A stretch of 64,000 nucleotides of DNA, taken from positions 2,852,001 through 2,916,000 of the forward strand of contig JAHRBC010000007.1 of the NCBI GenBank assembly GCA_022702545.1. The letters run 5' to 3'. Shown here one piece after another: positions 11,536 through 22,300 of this stretch (positions within the stretch are counted from its first letter, which is position 1; each line of letters begins with the position of its first letter). A program made the translations under genes and the position numbers. Below the pieces are notes generated by a model. The model had not been told where the DNA came from and made no database searches. It saw only the letters and a list, made by a program, of their open reading frames with translations. The DNA comes from Phycomyces nitens (taxonomy: Eukaryota > Mucoromycota > Mucoromycetes > Mucorales > Phycomycetaceae).

Positions 11536-11777
11536 ATTTTATGTGATTTGATTGTAAGATAAAAAAGGAAACAAGTGCTTCATATGTTTTATTTGCTGTC
11601 AATTTATAGACAAAAAAAAACTATTGTATTTTACTTGTTTGCCCAAACCAATAGGATCTGTTAAAAAGTCTTTTTTTATTTGAATAAAAAAAATCTTCTG
11701 AGTTGAAAAAAAGGCCTATATTTCCTACACCTTAAAGTATTCTTGGTGCACTAGTAATCCAGCCCATTTTTCCAGTG

Positions 11778-12868
11778 TATAGAGACCAAAATTTCAATCA
11801 ATAAACATTATCAGTTATCTCTCTTATTTTCTGTCCCTGAATTAGTGAATTGTCTTGTATAGAAATTCCTAAACATACTTTGTGCCAAGATTGATTTTTC
11901 TTTTCATTCTTTTCTCTTTCCCCTGAATTTGTAACTTCCCAGTATCTTGCTGTCAACTTGATTAATTGTCCTGAGTGAAATTATCTTGTTCTCTTCCTTT
12001 ATTGTATCTCTATCCCTTGTATCCGTTGCTGTCAAGAATATATCTAACTGTCCCGAGCAAAGTTCATATATCTCTTTCTATTCTTTCACTTTCTCTTCTT
12101 TTGTCCTCTTGCTGTCTTTGAATTGCAGTTCTACCCCTGTTAAATTCATTCTTTATTGCACCCTCGTTATTGTCAACAAAGTGGTATTCAAATTTATATA
12201 TTTTCTGACTCGTTTCACACTCTCAACAAACTCAACATGCGTCATTGTGACATGTGTGTTGTGGACAGGTTAGGTTTTGACCATGAAGCCGGACCAAGGG
12301 CCTGGACATAGATGTAGGAGGGGTTGGAGGCCGGACTAGACTGAGTAAGAAGTCCAAGCCAAGTAAGTTTGGATGGTTTCTGGTGAGGTGACATTGCTAG
12401 AGCAATCACCAAGTTTCTCTATTTTTTCTCCTTCCCAGTTTTTTCCCATTATACTTTATCACATTTTATTATTTCCTTTTAAATTCTTTTGTGAATTGCT
12501 AAACTTAGGGGCACAACATTTTCGGATGGGGCACAACGTTTTTGAGCAGGCACAACATTTTGATTTTACTGGACATTTTAATTGTGACTTGCTGTCCGGT
12601 GTCTAACAAATATATCTGATCCCTAACACTGAAATATTTCTTCTATAAATGACATGCATTAAAAAGGATTCTAATTCAAAATGGAGGTGCAATATTAACT
12701 TTAGTTTGTATTCTCAATGTATATTTGTGCTAAAAAACTTTATAAGAATATCCAAACACCATGATATTTGAAGATTATATATCTTTTCAAGAAACATCAT
12801 GTCCCAAGAAACGTTGTGTCTACTTAAAATGTTGTGCCCCAAGAAATATCATGCCCGCTTAGAACATT
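11778..12868. other. Region between elements 2 and 3, no gene recognised
   Basis: AT-rich DNA with no convincing coding exon. It contains several copies of a GGGCACAAC-type motif (12508-12556), with inverted copies near 12813-12841, listed separately. The open frames at 11986-12273 and 12373-12606 have no recognisable motif. Confidence 0.6.
12508..12840. repeat. Inverted repeat pair GGGGCACAACATTTT
   Basis: A 15-base sequence at 12508-12522 has an exact reverse complement at 12826-12840. Degenerate extra copies of the core (GGGGCACAACGTTTT, GGCACAACATTTT) follow the left arm, and AAACGTTGTGTC precedes the right arm. This could be the pair of ends of a small non-autonomous element of about 330 bases; I could not assign a target duplication. 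Confidence 0.5.
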
Positions 12869-13389
12869 CACTGCAAAAAATAAAGAAATTCCAATAACGT
12901 AAAAGTGGCAATACTGTACTATAAAGCGATGTTTTAACATAGGGTGGTTTTTTTTCCGACTATGAGACAAGCTACCTTGTCAGCTATCTCATTGACGTGC
13001 TATCTAGTAGTGGATTTTTGAAATAATGTGCCGCAGGTGAGGGCTGTTAGCACTTTCGGTGTACTGATCTGATCTGGAAAAACAAAAAGAAATATTTAAA
13101 AGTACAGTTCTATTTTGGTGCCGTATTTATGGACCTGGAAATATTGGGAGAATCATATATTCATAAAAATACATGGTCGTGTATTTGTCGAAAATATTGA
13201 GCATACTCTTCATGAAAGCCAATTAAATGAATGGATTGAAAGCTTCTTTATTCTTCTTCACCAGTAATATATCACCCATTATTTGATTTCCCGTTTATAA
13301 TTGATTGGTAATTTTTTACATTTTTATTTTTATTAGAAAGAATAGAATGTTTCTAGGTTTAGGGTCTACTATTACGCCTATTCCTATGC

Positions 13390-14125
13390 CTAGCCGTTTC
13401 TACCCGGTTGCTTGCTGCTATTTGGATGGAATATTTTTCTACATAAAAAATACCTGCAAAAATATGAATATCCAGTGATTTTTTGGGCTGCGGGAGTGTT
13501 CTGTAAAAGATAAAGAAGTGTTAATGATGTGGGGTACAAAGAGGAAATTTTTGTGTGACAAAAAATACTTACATTGCAAGAGATGGGCAAGAGTGGGCAA
13601 AGGGGACTTGAATTGTAAGGCTGGATGGGCTGTGTGGCGGGTTTTACTATAAAAAAGAGAATAAAAATTAATATGGGTGAACAGAGTGATGATATATTTA
13701 ATTTACATACCAGGAGTCAAATGGGTTATCAAAGTAGGGGGCATGGTGTGCAAAGAAAGACCAAAGTAGCCTATAAAACACATAATAATAATTATTAATA
13801 AATAGTTTGAATAATATTTTAGATAAGTAAAAAGAGATTTATAAAGAATATTACCTTTATGATTACAATCACGAATGATGGAGGAGGCTGATGGCGTGAA
13901 TAGAAAGGGCAGTCTACAATGGAATAGAGTCAGAGAAGGAACAAGTATGATTGAAAGAAAAAAATTTACCTGGTGCCGATGGCATCCTTACATAAGTTGT
14001 TTGGCCAATCTAAGAGAGAAAGTGAAAATAATTTTTATCATGATGACGGGACCAGTGAATGTGGCCAGTGAGTATTTGTCTAGATGGCCATTGTGGAAAG
14101 GATGAGTTAGAATGGGAGCGCACAT
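13390..14125 (-). CDS. Small six-exon gene C of CACTA element 3 (unknown function)
   Basis: Six exons (14125-14053, 14009-13970, 13913-13855, 13770-13711, 13646-13573, 13500-13390) with GT-AG introns join in consistent phases into 139 codons, 138 residues plus TAG. The protein starts MCAPIL, contains scattered Cys and His residues, has a CNHKG motif and a YNSSPLCPLLPISCN segment, and ends in a basic QPGRNG tail. A TATA-like box lies upstream (14383-14392), with an untranslated leader or first exon between. I recognise no domain. Protein-level similarity of the fifth exon to the diverged copy in element 1 argues for coding function, and elements 2 and 4 carry the same exons with one stop. It runs away from gene A towards the element end. 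The start could lie further upstream. Confidence 0.5.
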
Positions 14126-14563
14126 CTATGAAAAAGAGGTTAATTTGTGTGTATAAAGAGGTATAAAAAATGTCTTACCAGAGAAAGGCGCTGATATTAA
14201 AAAAGCAAACAAAAGGAAAAATAAAGGGAACCAAAGAAAAAGGAGAGAGTCTGAAAAGTTTTCACCTTTGAAACATGCTGTGGAAGGTGTGATGGATTGA
14301 GCCCAAAAACAATATCAAGGCCGATTTGCATCTCAGTGCTTCAAGACAATGGATGAACATCTTTATAGTCATTCAAAATGCCTATATATAAAGGCCTTTT
14401 TGATAGTATTCAACCTCTCTTACCTTTACACCAACCCACACACACACACACTTACTTACTCACTCACCCAAACAGTTTTTGTATGTATATTATATTTATT
14501 TTTATTTCAATTGAACAAAAACTAATAATTATAATTGAAATATACTTTACCATATTCTAGAAA

Positions 14564-15755
14564 ATGGTTAACCAAAGAAGATCGATTGCTCCTCATCCTG
14601 CTACTGCTGACATGGATCTGATATTGGAAAAGCTTGTTGCCATGGAGAACAAGATGATCATTATGGAAAGCAAGATGGTGACATCAAACGCCAGACTTGT
14701 AACGATAGATTCCAGACTTGGTGTCATTATTGTAGGAAACCGTGAGACTATCACTGCCATTGATAATTTTGTTGAGGCTGCTCCTGCTGCTCCTGCTGCT
14801 CCTGCTGCTCCTGTTGCTCCTGCTGCCTCCACCAGTGCAACTAGCAATGTTGTTGTGGCGGATCCCATTGCTTTGTCAAACCCCAGCAAGAGAGTTTCCA
14901 CAGAGGTCTATGTAAGTATTATACTAAAGAGTAAAGACTATACTATCAGTTTGTTAACTTTTATATATTATTAGGCTGCGATCCGCAAATTCATGTGGAA
15001 TCCAAAGTTTCGGTCAACTGTCCCAGCAGAAGTAGAGGCCAACAATGATAAGCCCAGGTGGAACACCAATGTTCACTTCAACGTGACTCCCAACAAGGAG
15101 TTGGTTGATCAAATGCTCGTCTACCTGGGGCGTAAGTTTGCTGGTGACGGAATGAGGCAAAAGGATCTTCGTGAGAGGCTCCACAAGAATTTCATTAGTA
15201 GATGCCGAAAAGTGAGAGAGTCTCCTGCTGTGAGGGCTGCGTTGAACAGACGTTCACAAAGATCTGGTCGTGCAAACGAAGTAAGTTGTTTGCAATATAT
15301 TAAAAATCCATTAAACGCATATTAATAATAATATTTGTAGAACTATGCTCGTTGTTTGGCAGCATATGACAATAACAGGGCTGAGATCAACCAGGAGATG
15401 GGTTGGAACTGCATAGGTGCACTCCAAAAGGGAGCAATGTCCGAGGGAGAATCAGATGACGAAGTCTCTGAAGCAGGAAGAAGACGCGTGGTTCGCACAA
15501 TTCGCCCAAGTTGGAGAAGCAATGAAGTGAGTTGTTGAGCTGATTATAAATAGTATATTGAATGACTGTAGATTACTGATGCGCAATTGATAGTTTAACC
15601 GATTCATCCAAGTCGTTGACAGATTCGTTGATCTCCAACTTGGAGCAAATGCTCATCAAATGTTGTCAAGGGTTTATGCCAGAACTGTGGACGTGGCAGT
15701 CCCGACTAATTTTAATCCCAGTCTTCCTCAGTGGGCTCTTAGACATGGGCTTTAA
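14564..15755 (+). CDS. CACTA element accessory protein, gene A (copy 3)
   Basis: Four exons (14564-14911, 14975-15280, 15341-15526, 15594-15755) join in phase 0 to 333 residues. The start MVNQRRSIAPHP equals copy 2 except for one residue. A likely coiled coil (about residues 20-55, ENKMIIMESKM) is followed by an Ala-Pro repeat (APAAPAAPAAPVAPAA) not present in the other copies. It then has the conserved MWNPKF and KPRWNTNVHF block, a basic stretch, an exon 3 ending RPSWRSNE, and a final LPQWALRHGL. Lengths of exons 2-4 equal the other two copies to the base. The gene is intact although the transposase beside it is truncated and carries a stop. Confidence 0.8.
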
Positions 15756-15881
15756 TAAAATATTTTTTTTTATCTATCCATCTATTTTTTTTGACACGCG
15801 TTACATTTTGACAACATTTATAAAGGCAATGCTATTTCTGTTTGTTTTTTTTATGAAAGAGAAAAGATATTTATTTATTTA

Positions 15882-18312
15882 TTATATGTAAAGTTTCTTT
15901 GGCAAAGGGATGACCAGCATCCTCTTTATACCATTTCGGCTTGTGTGCGTGGCAGTCGCAACTTCCAAGAGAAGGCGATAGACTGGCAAGATGCACTCAT
16001 GGGTAGCAGGAGAAAAGCCGGGCAAACAGATGTCAACACCTTCATCCTCACGCGAACGATCATAGGACACATCATACCATCTGACAAAGGCGAAAACATG
16101 CTGGCTTTGATGAGCACGGCAATTTAGATGAACAGAGGCAGAGAGAGGTGGCGTGAGCTGGTGGACAAAAATATACTGTATTTCGCCAGTATATGCGGTC
16201 TGGTTCTCACCAGTGCTGTTGCCAAACAAAGCTTGGACACGAGATCCACCATTTCCAGAGCCATTGTGCCCACGATATACTTGGCCAAGGAGATTTATCG
16301 ATTTTAGCTTTATGATCTGATTGTCAACAAACAACGAAGAAGAAGTGGCATGTTGATAATGCTGGAGGGTGTCAATGTCATACATATCCACATAGTAAGC
16401 CAACAATTGAGGATAGTCAACATCACTCATTTTTGTGGCAGACTTTTGCAACAGAGGAAACGCAGAGGGTGGAAGAGGCTCGTTACCCTTGATCGGGAAT
16501 TCGGAATCTTGGGATGCATCCACAAAATTTTGAATTCGGAATGGGTGTCGTGTTGGTGCAGGTGCAGGTGCAGGTGGAGACAAGGTGGCAAAGGACGAAG
16601 AGAGCTTGGCAATGAGTGGGAGGAAAGGAGCTGATATCGAAGACTTGAAGATGGCATTTGTATAGTCCTCCTTGTACGAATTCTGGACAAATGTTTTCAT
16701 AAACGTTGACTCGAACCCATCTCTTCTGTTTGTCTCGATGTTCTTCAACAACCCATTGTATCTCTCAAACCCAAAGAGCCAATAGCCATACACTGGTCCA
16801 AAATCACGAATGGTCTCGCGAAGATGGAGGTGTAGGTGCATATTGCAGGTGAGGACAGTGTGTGGGTATTGTTGTTCGCAGGCTTGACCAAATTTTTCCA
16901 GGTGACTATGGGCTTCATCAAGTTCGTCAAAAGTGATGGTTGGCTTGGTAAGGAGGCGGCAGGCGTCGACAAAGCTGATCCAATTCTGGAACTTGGCAGC
17001 AGGGAGAACAGTCTTCAACAGATCAGGGGAGTAAACGAGCACCCAGGATTTCCACTCATCGGCCTTTATATGGGGAAATCCCTTCCCAATCTTCGTCTTC
17101 AACACTGCGTAATCTGCAGGCAACACCATGGTCTCTGCCACCATCTGCATCTCACAAAGATTGTTGTCTGTGATCAGACCACTGGCAGTCCACGTCTCGA
17201 CCATCCTCTTTGCCATTCCCAGGAATATGTTGTGCATGGGATCAATGATCATTCCACGTACTAGATCAAAGTATCCAAGGCAATGCAACTGCGACCATCG
17301 AACACCATTTTCGACCTCCAGCTGATGCCTTTCTGAGGGCGTACTTGCACTCTTCCACTCCTCAGCATGCACCCGGTTTTCAGCACCATTTGCAAGCCTC
17401 CACTTGGCAAACTCGAACCCACGAAAGTCTACATGGCTTGTGCCTTCCAAGCAAGAGAAACTACGGCTGCATTTGTAGCATGCATGCGTACTGTTGTGGG
17501 ATGTGAACCCACTGGTTTTTCTGGCGGCAGGGATATCACATGCAACCATTAAGAGCGCAGCATGGACAGTTACTCCAGTGGGGTGTTCATAACTTGGAAT
17601 AGACATTCCAACATACAGCTGCTCCAACTCGTCGACCAAGGGCTTGAGGTAGTTGTTAATCTCCTCTGATCTTGGTTCCTTTGGCCCAGGCATCAGACCA
17701 ACAAGAATCACGTTTTCTGCCTTGAACCTATCCTCTCAAGGCAAATTGTTGATCGCCAGGTAAATGGCTCCAGAGGAATGACTGATACCATCGAATGGCT
17801 GAAACCAATCAATGTTGAGAGTCAACATGAGTGATCGAGAGTCTTCAACAAAGGGAACGCCGTTCTTGTCCTTCAACCCCTTCCACATTGCACCATCATA
17901 AACGTCGCACATGGTATCAACAATCTTCAACTCCTGGTTCCATTGTCTGATCTTGCTTTCGAAATCCGGGCAGAGGAAAAGGACTCTCAACGCCTGCTTG
18001 ACGGACTGGTAGCTGTATTGACGTTTGGGGACTAAAGCACCAGATGATGATTGCTTCATCAATTGGCAACCACATGGAGAAACGGAACCGAGCTTGGCGG
18101 AACTGCACTGAAGGGGAGCAGACCCAGCTTCCTCATAAACCGTGTGGCAATCCTGGCACACAACGAATCTCTTTACACCCTTGGTCAAGGCAGTGAAACC
18201 CGTCATGCTTTGGAGACCAGAAAGGCTTGAAGGCAATTGGAAGTCCTGTCCGTAAATCGTCAAGAGTTTGTTGATGAACTCAATCAAGACAACAGCACCC
18301 TTCACTACGGCT
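15882..18312 (-). pseudogene. CACTA (Tnp2-type) transposase, gene B of element 3, truncated
   Basis: About 808 codons are readable from KGAVVLI near 18305 to the TAA at 15882-15884. Hallmarks are LTLNIDWFQPF, GLMPGPKEP, RGMIIDPMHNIFLG, HLHLHLRETIRDFG and GYWLFGFERYNGLL, ending LVIPLPKKLYI. One in-frame TGA at 17738-17736 stands where element 2 has Arg in NNLPRDE, fitting CGA to TGA. Roughly 160 N-terminal residues, including the zinc-finger exons, are absent, and foldback repeats take their place. It lies tail to tail with gene A, 126 bases apart. It cannot be functional as it stands. Confidence 0.85.
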
Positions 18313-18657
18313 AAGAAATCGGCAGTTATCTACCGTTTTGGTCACATAACTACCGTTTTTTTGGTGGGGCAAAACGGTGGATATGACCCTGTGTAAGGCG
18401 AATTTGGTAGTAGCTACCATTTTTATAGTGGCGAAAATCGGCAGATAACTACCGTTTTGGTCACATAACTACCGTTTTTCTTCACTAAAAAAACGGTAGT
18501 TATCTGCCGTTTTGGTAACATTGCTACCGTTTGTTTGGTGGGGCAAAACGGTGGATATGACCCTGTGTAAGGCGAGTTTGGTAGTAGCTACCGTTTTTCG
18601 CTAATAAAAAAACGGCAGATAACTACCGTTTTGGTAACATAACTACCGTTTTTATCC
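18313..18657. repeat. Two tandem foldback (MITE-like) units with ACGGTAG/CTACCGT arms
   Basis: Two copies of a roughly 170-base unit (about 18313-18488 and 18489-18657) share the core GGTGGGGCAAAACGGTGG and the text GATATGACCCTGTGTAAGGC. Each unit is flanked by inverted arms: GGTAGTTATCTGCCGTTTT on one side and its reverse complement, AAAACGGCAGATAACTACC, on the other. Each arm is followed by further CTACCGTTT copies. The array lies exactly at the broken edge of the element 3 transposase. Related short palindromes occur at 26212-26234 and 26465-26487. Confidence 0.7.
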
Positions 18658-19166
18658 AACCAAAAATGCTTCCGTTATACACTATAACCTCTCTTTTATA
18701 GTACTCTATTTGATAATGGGTTCTGCTATTCTTTTACGACCATTCTTTTGAAAGAATGGTTTATTCTTTATTATAGAATGTCTTGATTTAATTCATACCG
18801 TATTTTGCGCACAATTATTATAGAAAAATACTTAAAACTAATGCTATTTAATATTATAAAACATATATAGTACAAACCTTTGTTATAAGCTATACACGCA
18901 TAATAATACTACGTTGATATACATTAGATGATCCTTAGCATTCATCAATTGCTAAAAATTCATTGTGGTTAGAAAAAGAAGCGATCATATAAACCTAGTA
19001 CATTATTTTGTATTGCTTACAAGTATATATTATGCTTGTCAATTACTATACCATGCCTCTTGTTTTGAATGATTATACTGAAAGGGATCTCCAGAAATAA
19101 ACACTATATGTAATAGGAGGTCAATAGAATATGTACTGAAAAATTAGTTGAAGAATAATATAATTA
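18658..19166. other. AT-rich gap between foldback repeats and MULE
   Basis: No gene, RNA or repeat is recognised. The last eight bases (19159-19166, TATAATTA) form the left target duplication of the Mutator-like element. Confidence 0.6.
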
Positions 19167-19360
19167 GGGGAATTCTTGATACACTCCCTCAATACACTCC
19201 CTCCGCCAAAAAATCAAAAAAGTGTGACGTAGACTTTTCGTGAGGATTGTAATTATTTCTTCATACACTCCCTCAATACACTCCCTCCTACACTCCCACC
19301 AAAAGAAAATCAAAAAAGTGTGACGTAGACTCTTTTGTAAAGAGTGAATTTCAGTGTTCA
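19167..19360 (+). repeat. Left terminal inverted repeat of the MULE, two subrepeats
   Basis: Two subrepeats of about 85 bases each contain TACACTCCCTCAATACACTCC followed by AAAATCAAAAAAGTGTGACG and TAGACT. They match, in inverse orientation, the three subrepeats at the right end. Such subterminal arrays are usual transposase-binding sites in MULEs; that role is inferred here. Confidence 0.8.
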
Positions 19361-19396
19361 TATTTTCAAACCTTCTTTGAACTTTACTTTGTCAAA

Positions 19397-22300
19397 ATGT
19401 TTTCTCAATCTAATCGAACTCGCGATAACATGAACACCGAATTCAAGAAAAGCTTTGCCATTGGCAGACAATTTCAATCGAAAGAAGATCTAACCGAAAC
19501 TGTCAAAAGCTTTGGAAAGAAATACAACGTCATCTTTTCTGTCAAAAGCTCGAGTCTTAAGCAAGGCAAATTTGCTTACATTTGTAAGCATGGAGGATTA
19601 AAACGTGAATTGGAAAAGAATTCTGCTGGAATTGAGAAGCAAGAATCAATTGAAGGCGCCGAGACCATGAAGAAAGAAGTGAAACGGAGCACCCAAAAGT
19701 TTGATTGTCCTGCTTCTTTCAACTTGTTTGATTTTGCCATAACTAGAAGCAACATGGAACACAATCATCCCATCTCACAGGACAATACTACTTATGCAGT
19801 CAATCGTAAGCAACCACCTGAAATTATGGAACGAATCTACACTTTGCTGGCTAGTAGGCATAAAGACCCAGTTACAAGTGTTATGGACGTAAGTGCACAT
19901 ATCAACACTTGGCAACTATTTCTAAATTATTTTTACCTAGACTTTGAAAGCGTTGAATGTAACGAATATCATCAAAAAAGACATTCATAATATCCAAACT
20001 CTTTTTTTGAAGAATGAGAATGGAAAAGAAATGTTTCTCCTTATATCCTATCTTGAAAGCATTGGATATACTGTTCGCATTCAAGTAGAGACGAAAGGAG
20101 ACATGCAAGAAGTCAAAGGAATCTTCTTTATTCACCATGCAGCGATTCAGGAGGCAAGAATTTGGCCCGAGGCGGTTACGATTGATGCGACCTACAAGAC
20201 CAATGCCCACAAGCTGTCTCTTGTAAATATTGTTGGCACAAGTAATGCATCCTCTGATAAAGGAAGCAATAAGCTGCAAACTTTTGCAATTGCAGCAGCT
20301 TTTGTTAATTCGGAAACCGAGGCAACATACACATGGATCCTAGAGGAGTTGCGAGAGGCCATTTGGCCTACAAATGAACACCCTTTGCCATCAGTTTTTG
20401 TCACTGACAACGAGCAAGCTTTGCGCAACGCAATTGATGCCATTTTCCCAGAAAGCCAGCACTTGCTCTGTTCCTGGCATTTGTGGAATACCATGGCAAC
20501 AAAGCTCCCAATTGGAATAATCGATTCAGCTGAGTATAATCTTCGTCGTGCTCAAGCTGAATTGGACTTCAAGGCGATCATGTCTAGCTTTGACGAAGCA
20601 AGCTATAAGGAGGCGCTTGGCAGCTTTGAACAGCTGATCACAACCCATGGCTATTTCAAGAACAATGGAAGTTTGGCACTGCGTTACTTGAAGGATGTGT
20701 AAGTTAGAGAGTTTTTGTTAAAGTCTTTTGCTAATCATAATCTTGTATTAGCTTGCTCCAGGATGATGAGGTCAAACACTGGGTAGGTATGTATGCCAAT
20801 GATCACCCTCACATGGGAAACCGAACTTCTGGAAGAGCAGAAAGCTTCCATTCAGGTCTGAAAAGAGCTTTGGGTAGCCAGTCTGCTTCCAAGCTTACAC
20901 TTACTGTTAAGCGAATGAACGCATACTACGAGCAAAAGGTAAATGATTAATCCCAGAAAACCTACCATCCATATTTTAACTTTTTTAAAAGAGAGCAAAT
21001 CGCTACAGAAAGCTGAATGTTGAGAGGATCAGCATCGATTCAGTTCTGTTTGACAGAGAAAAAGAGTTTAGATTCAAACATCTTGCTTTTAAAGTGGTCA
21101 GATTTGCAATGGACAAGATCAGGACAAACACAATCACCAGCCTGCAATCTGATTTTGTTTCAAGAGGTGCCAATTGCAAGTGCTGGGATCGCATCAGATA
21201 CAAGCTGCCATGCCCTTGCATCATTGCTGCTAGTCCTGAGGTTTTACCTCTTGATATTGTTGATATGCGCTGGCGGTTTGAACATGACCAAAGTTTGTAT
21301 CTTGAAAGCAACTATGCTAAGTATAACCTTTATATGTTCTGACTGATATTTCTTTACATAGACTTTGAAGAGAAAAAAGAGAATGTCCCTCTCAGCTGTG
21401 TTGTTGAGTCTGATCTAGAGGACAAAGAAAACTTAGGTAAGTGCTAAGAATCTATGGAGGCTTCTAGGGGTGCATTTATACAGGTAAGTATAATATCAGA
21501 GTACCGTTAAAAGAAAATAAAACTCTAATTTATGATAAAGAGGGACCTTGTTTTTTCTTGGAAATAAAACCCAAATAAACCTGATTACCACAACTTTCAT
21601 AAAACTTGGCTATTATATATGCTTTATTAAAGGCTTAATTTTAATGACCCATAAATCATATTACATACTTTATTTGCGCTTCTATGAATGCCTCCCAAGT
21701 GCCAGTAAAGAACTCTAAATTAATTGCTTCATGTGCTTGTCTTATTTTTACATAAATAATAGAATCTGTAGATAATTCTACTGCCAACTCTGTTTTGGTT
21801 TCTGAGCCAACTTCCTCTGTTCAGAACGACGATAATGACTATTCTTGTAGTAAGAAAAGAGTTTTTTTAATTAGATAAATGCTAAACACATTATGATTAT
21901 CTGTTTATGTTTATTAGGTGAAGATTTCGAGGTGGATGAAGACGCCGAAGATTGCGATGATGATGAAACTGATCCTACGAGTGCTTTGTTGAAAGATGAA
22001 AAAGATGCTGATCAATTTGATGAAAGTAAGCGTACAAAATTATATTGGTCATTTCTTGAAACTCTTGTTCTTGGTCTAATGACTCGTGTTTTTTATATAA
22101 AATTTAGATCTGAAAAAAGCCTGTTCATCCAACAAAGAGGTCTTACTAGCACGTGTAGAACAACTTCTTCATGGGATATACAACACGGTCGCTTTATACA
22201 GTACCCAGCAAGAGATTTCCGATGCAATCAAAATTTTGGAGAAAACAGAGGCAGCAATTCTTAAGCCAGCTATAAATATGGATCTCTTGATGCCTCCTTC

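Larger units (their letters stand above)
5499..11777. mobile_element. Complete CACTA-type transposon, element 2
   Basis: The left terminus CACTGGAAAAACGGGCTTG starts at 5499. The right terminus, read on the minus strand from 11777, is CACTGGAAAAATGGGCTGG. The two agree at 27 of the first 29 bases, both continuing to GATTACTAGTG. The flanking bases are TAT at 5496-5498 and TAT at 11778-11780, a 3-base target duplication as expected for CACTA elements. The element is 6279 bases long and carries gene C (minus), gene A (plus) and transposase gene B (minus). Confidence 0.93.
12869..18312. mobile_element. CACTA-type transposon, element 3 (3' end missing)
   Basis: The left terminus starts CACTGCAAAAAATAAAG at 12869 and matches the terminus of element 4. 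The order is gene C (minus), bidirectional promoter, gene A (plus), gene B (minus). The transposase gene stops being recognisable at about 18312, where foldback repeats begin. Neither the missing 5' part of gene B nor a right terminus is found beyond the repeats, so the right end has been lost rather than merely interrupted. It has the best preserved genes C and A of the group. Confidence 0.8.

Noticed and set aside
14593..14901. 102-residue open frame antisense to gene A copy 3
   Set aside because: It mirrors the Ala-Pro repeat of gene A and has no independent support.
20992..21342. Ending the MULE protein at the stop after LESNYAKYNLYMF
   Set aside because: A donor at 21293 restores the frame into acidic exons and on to the OTU domain with every later phase consistent. 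The short form remains possible and is noted with the gene.
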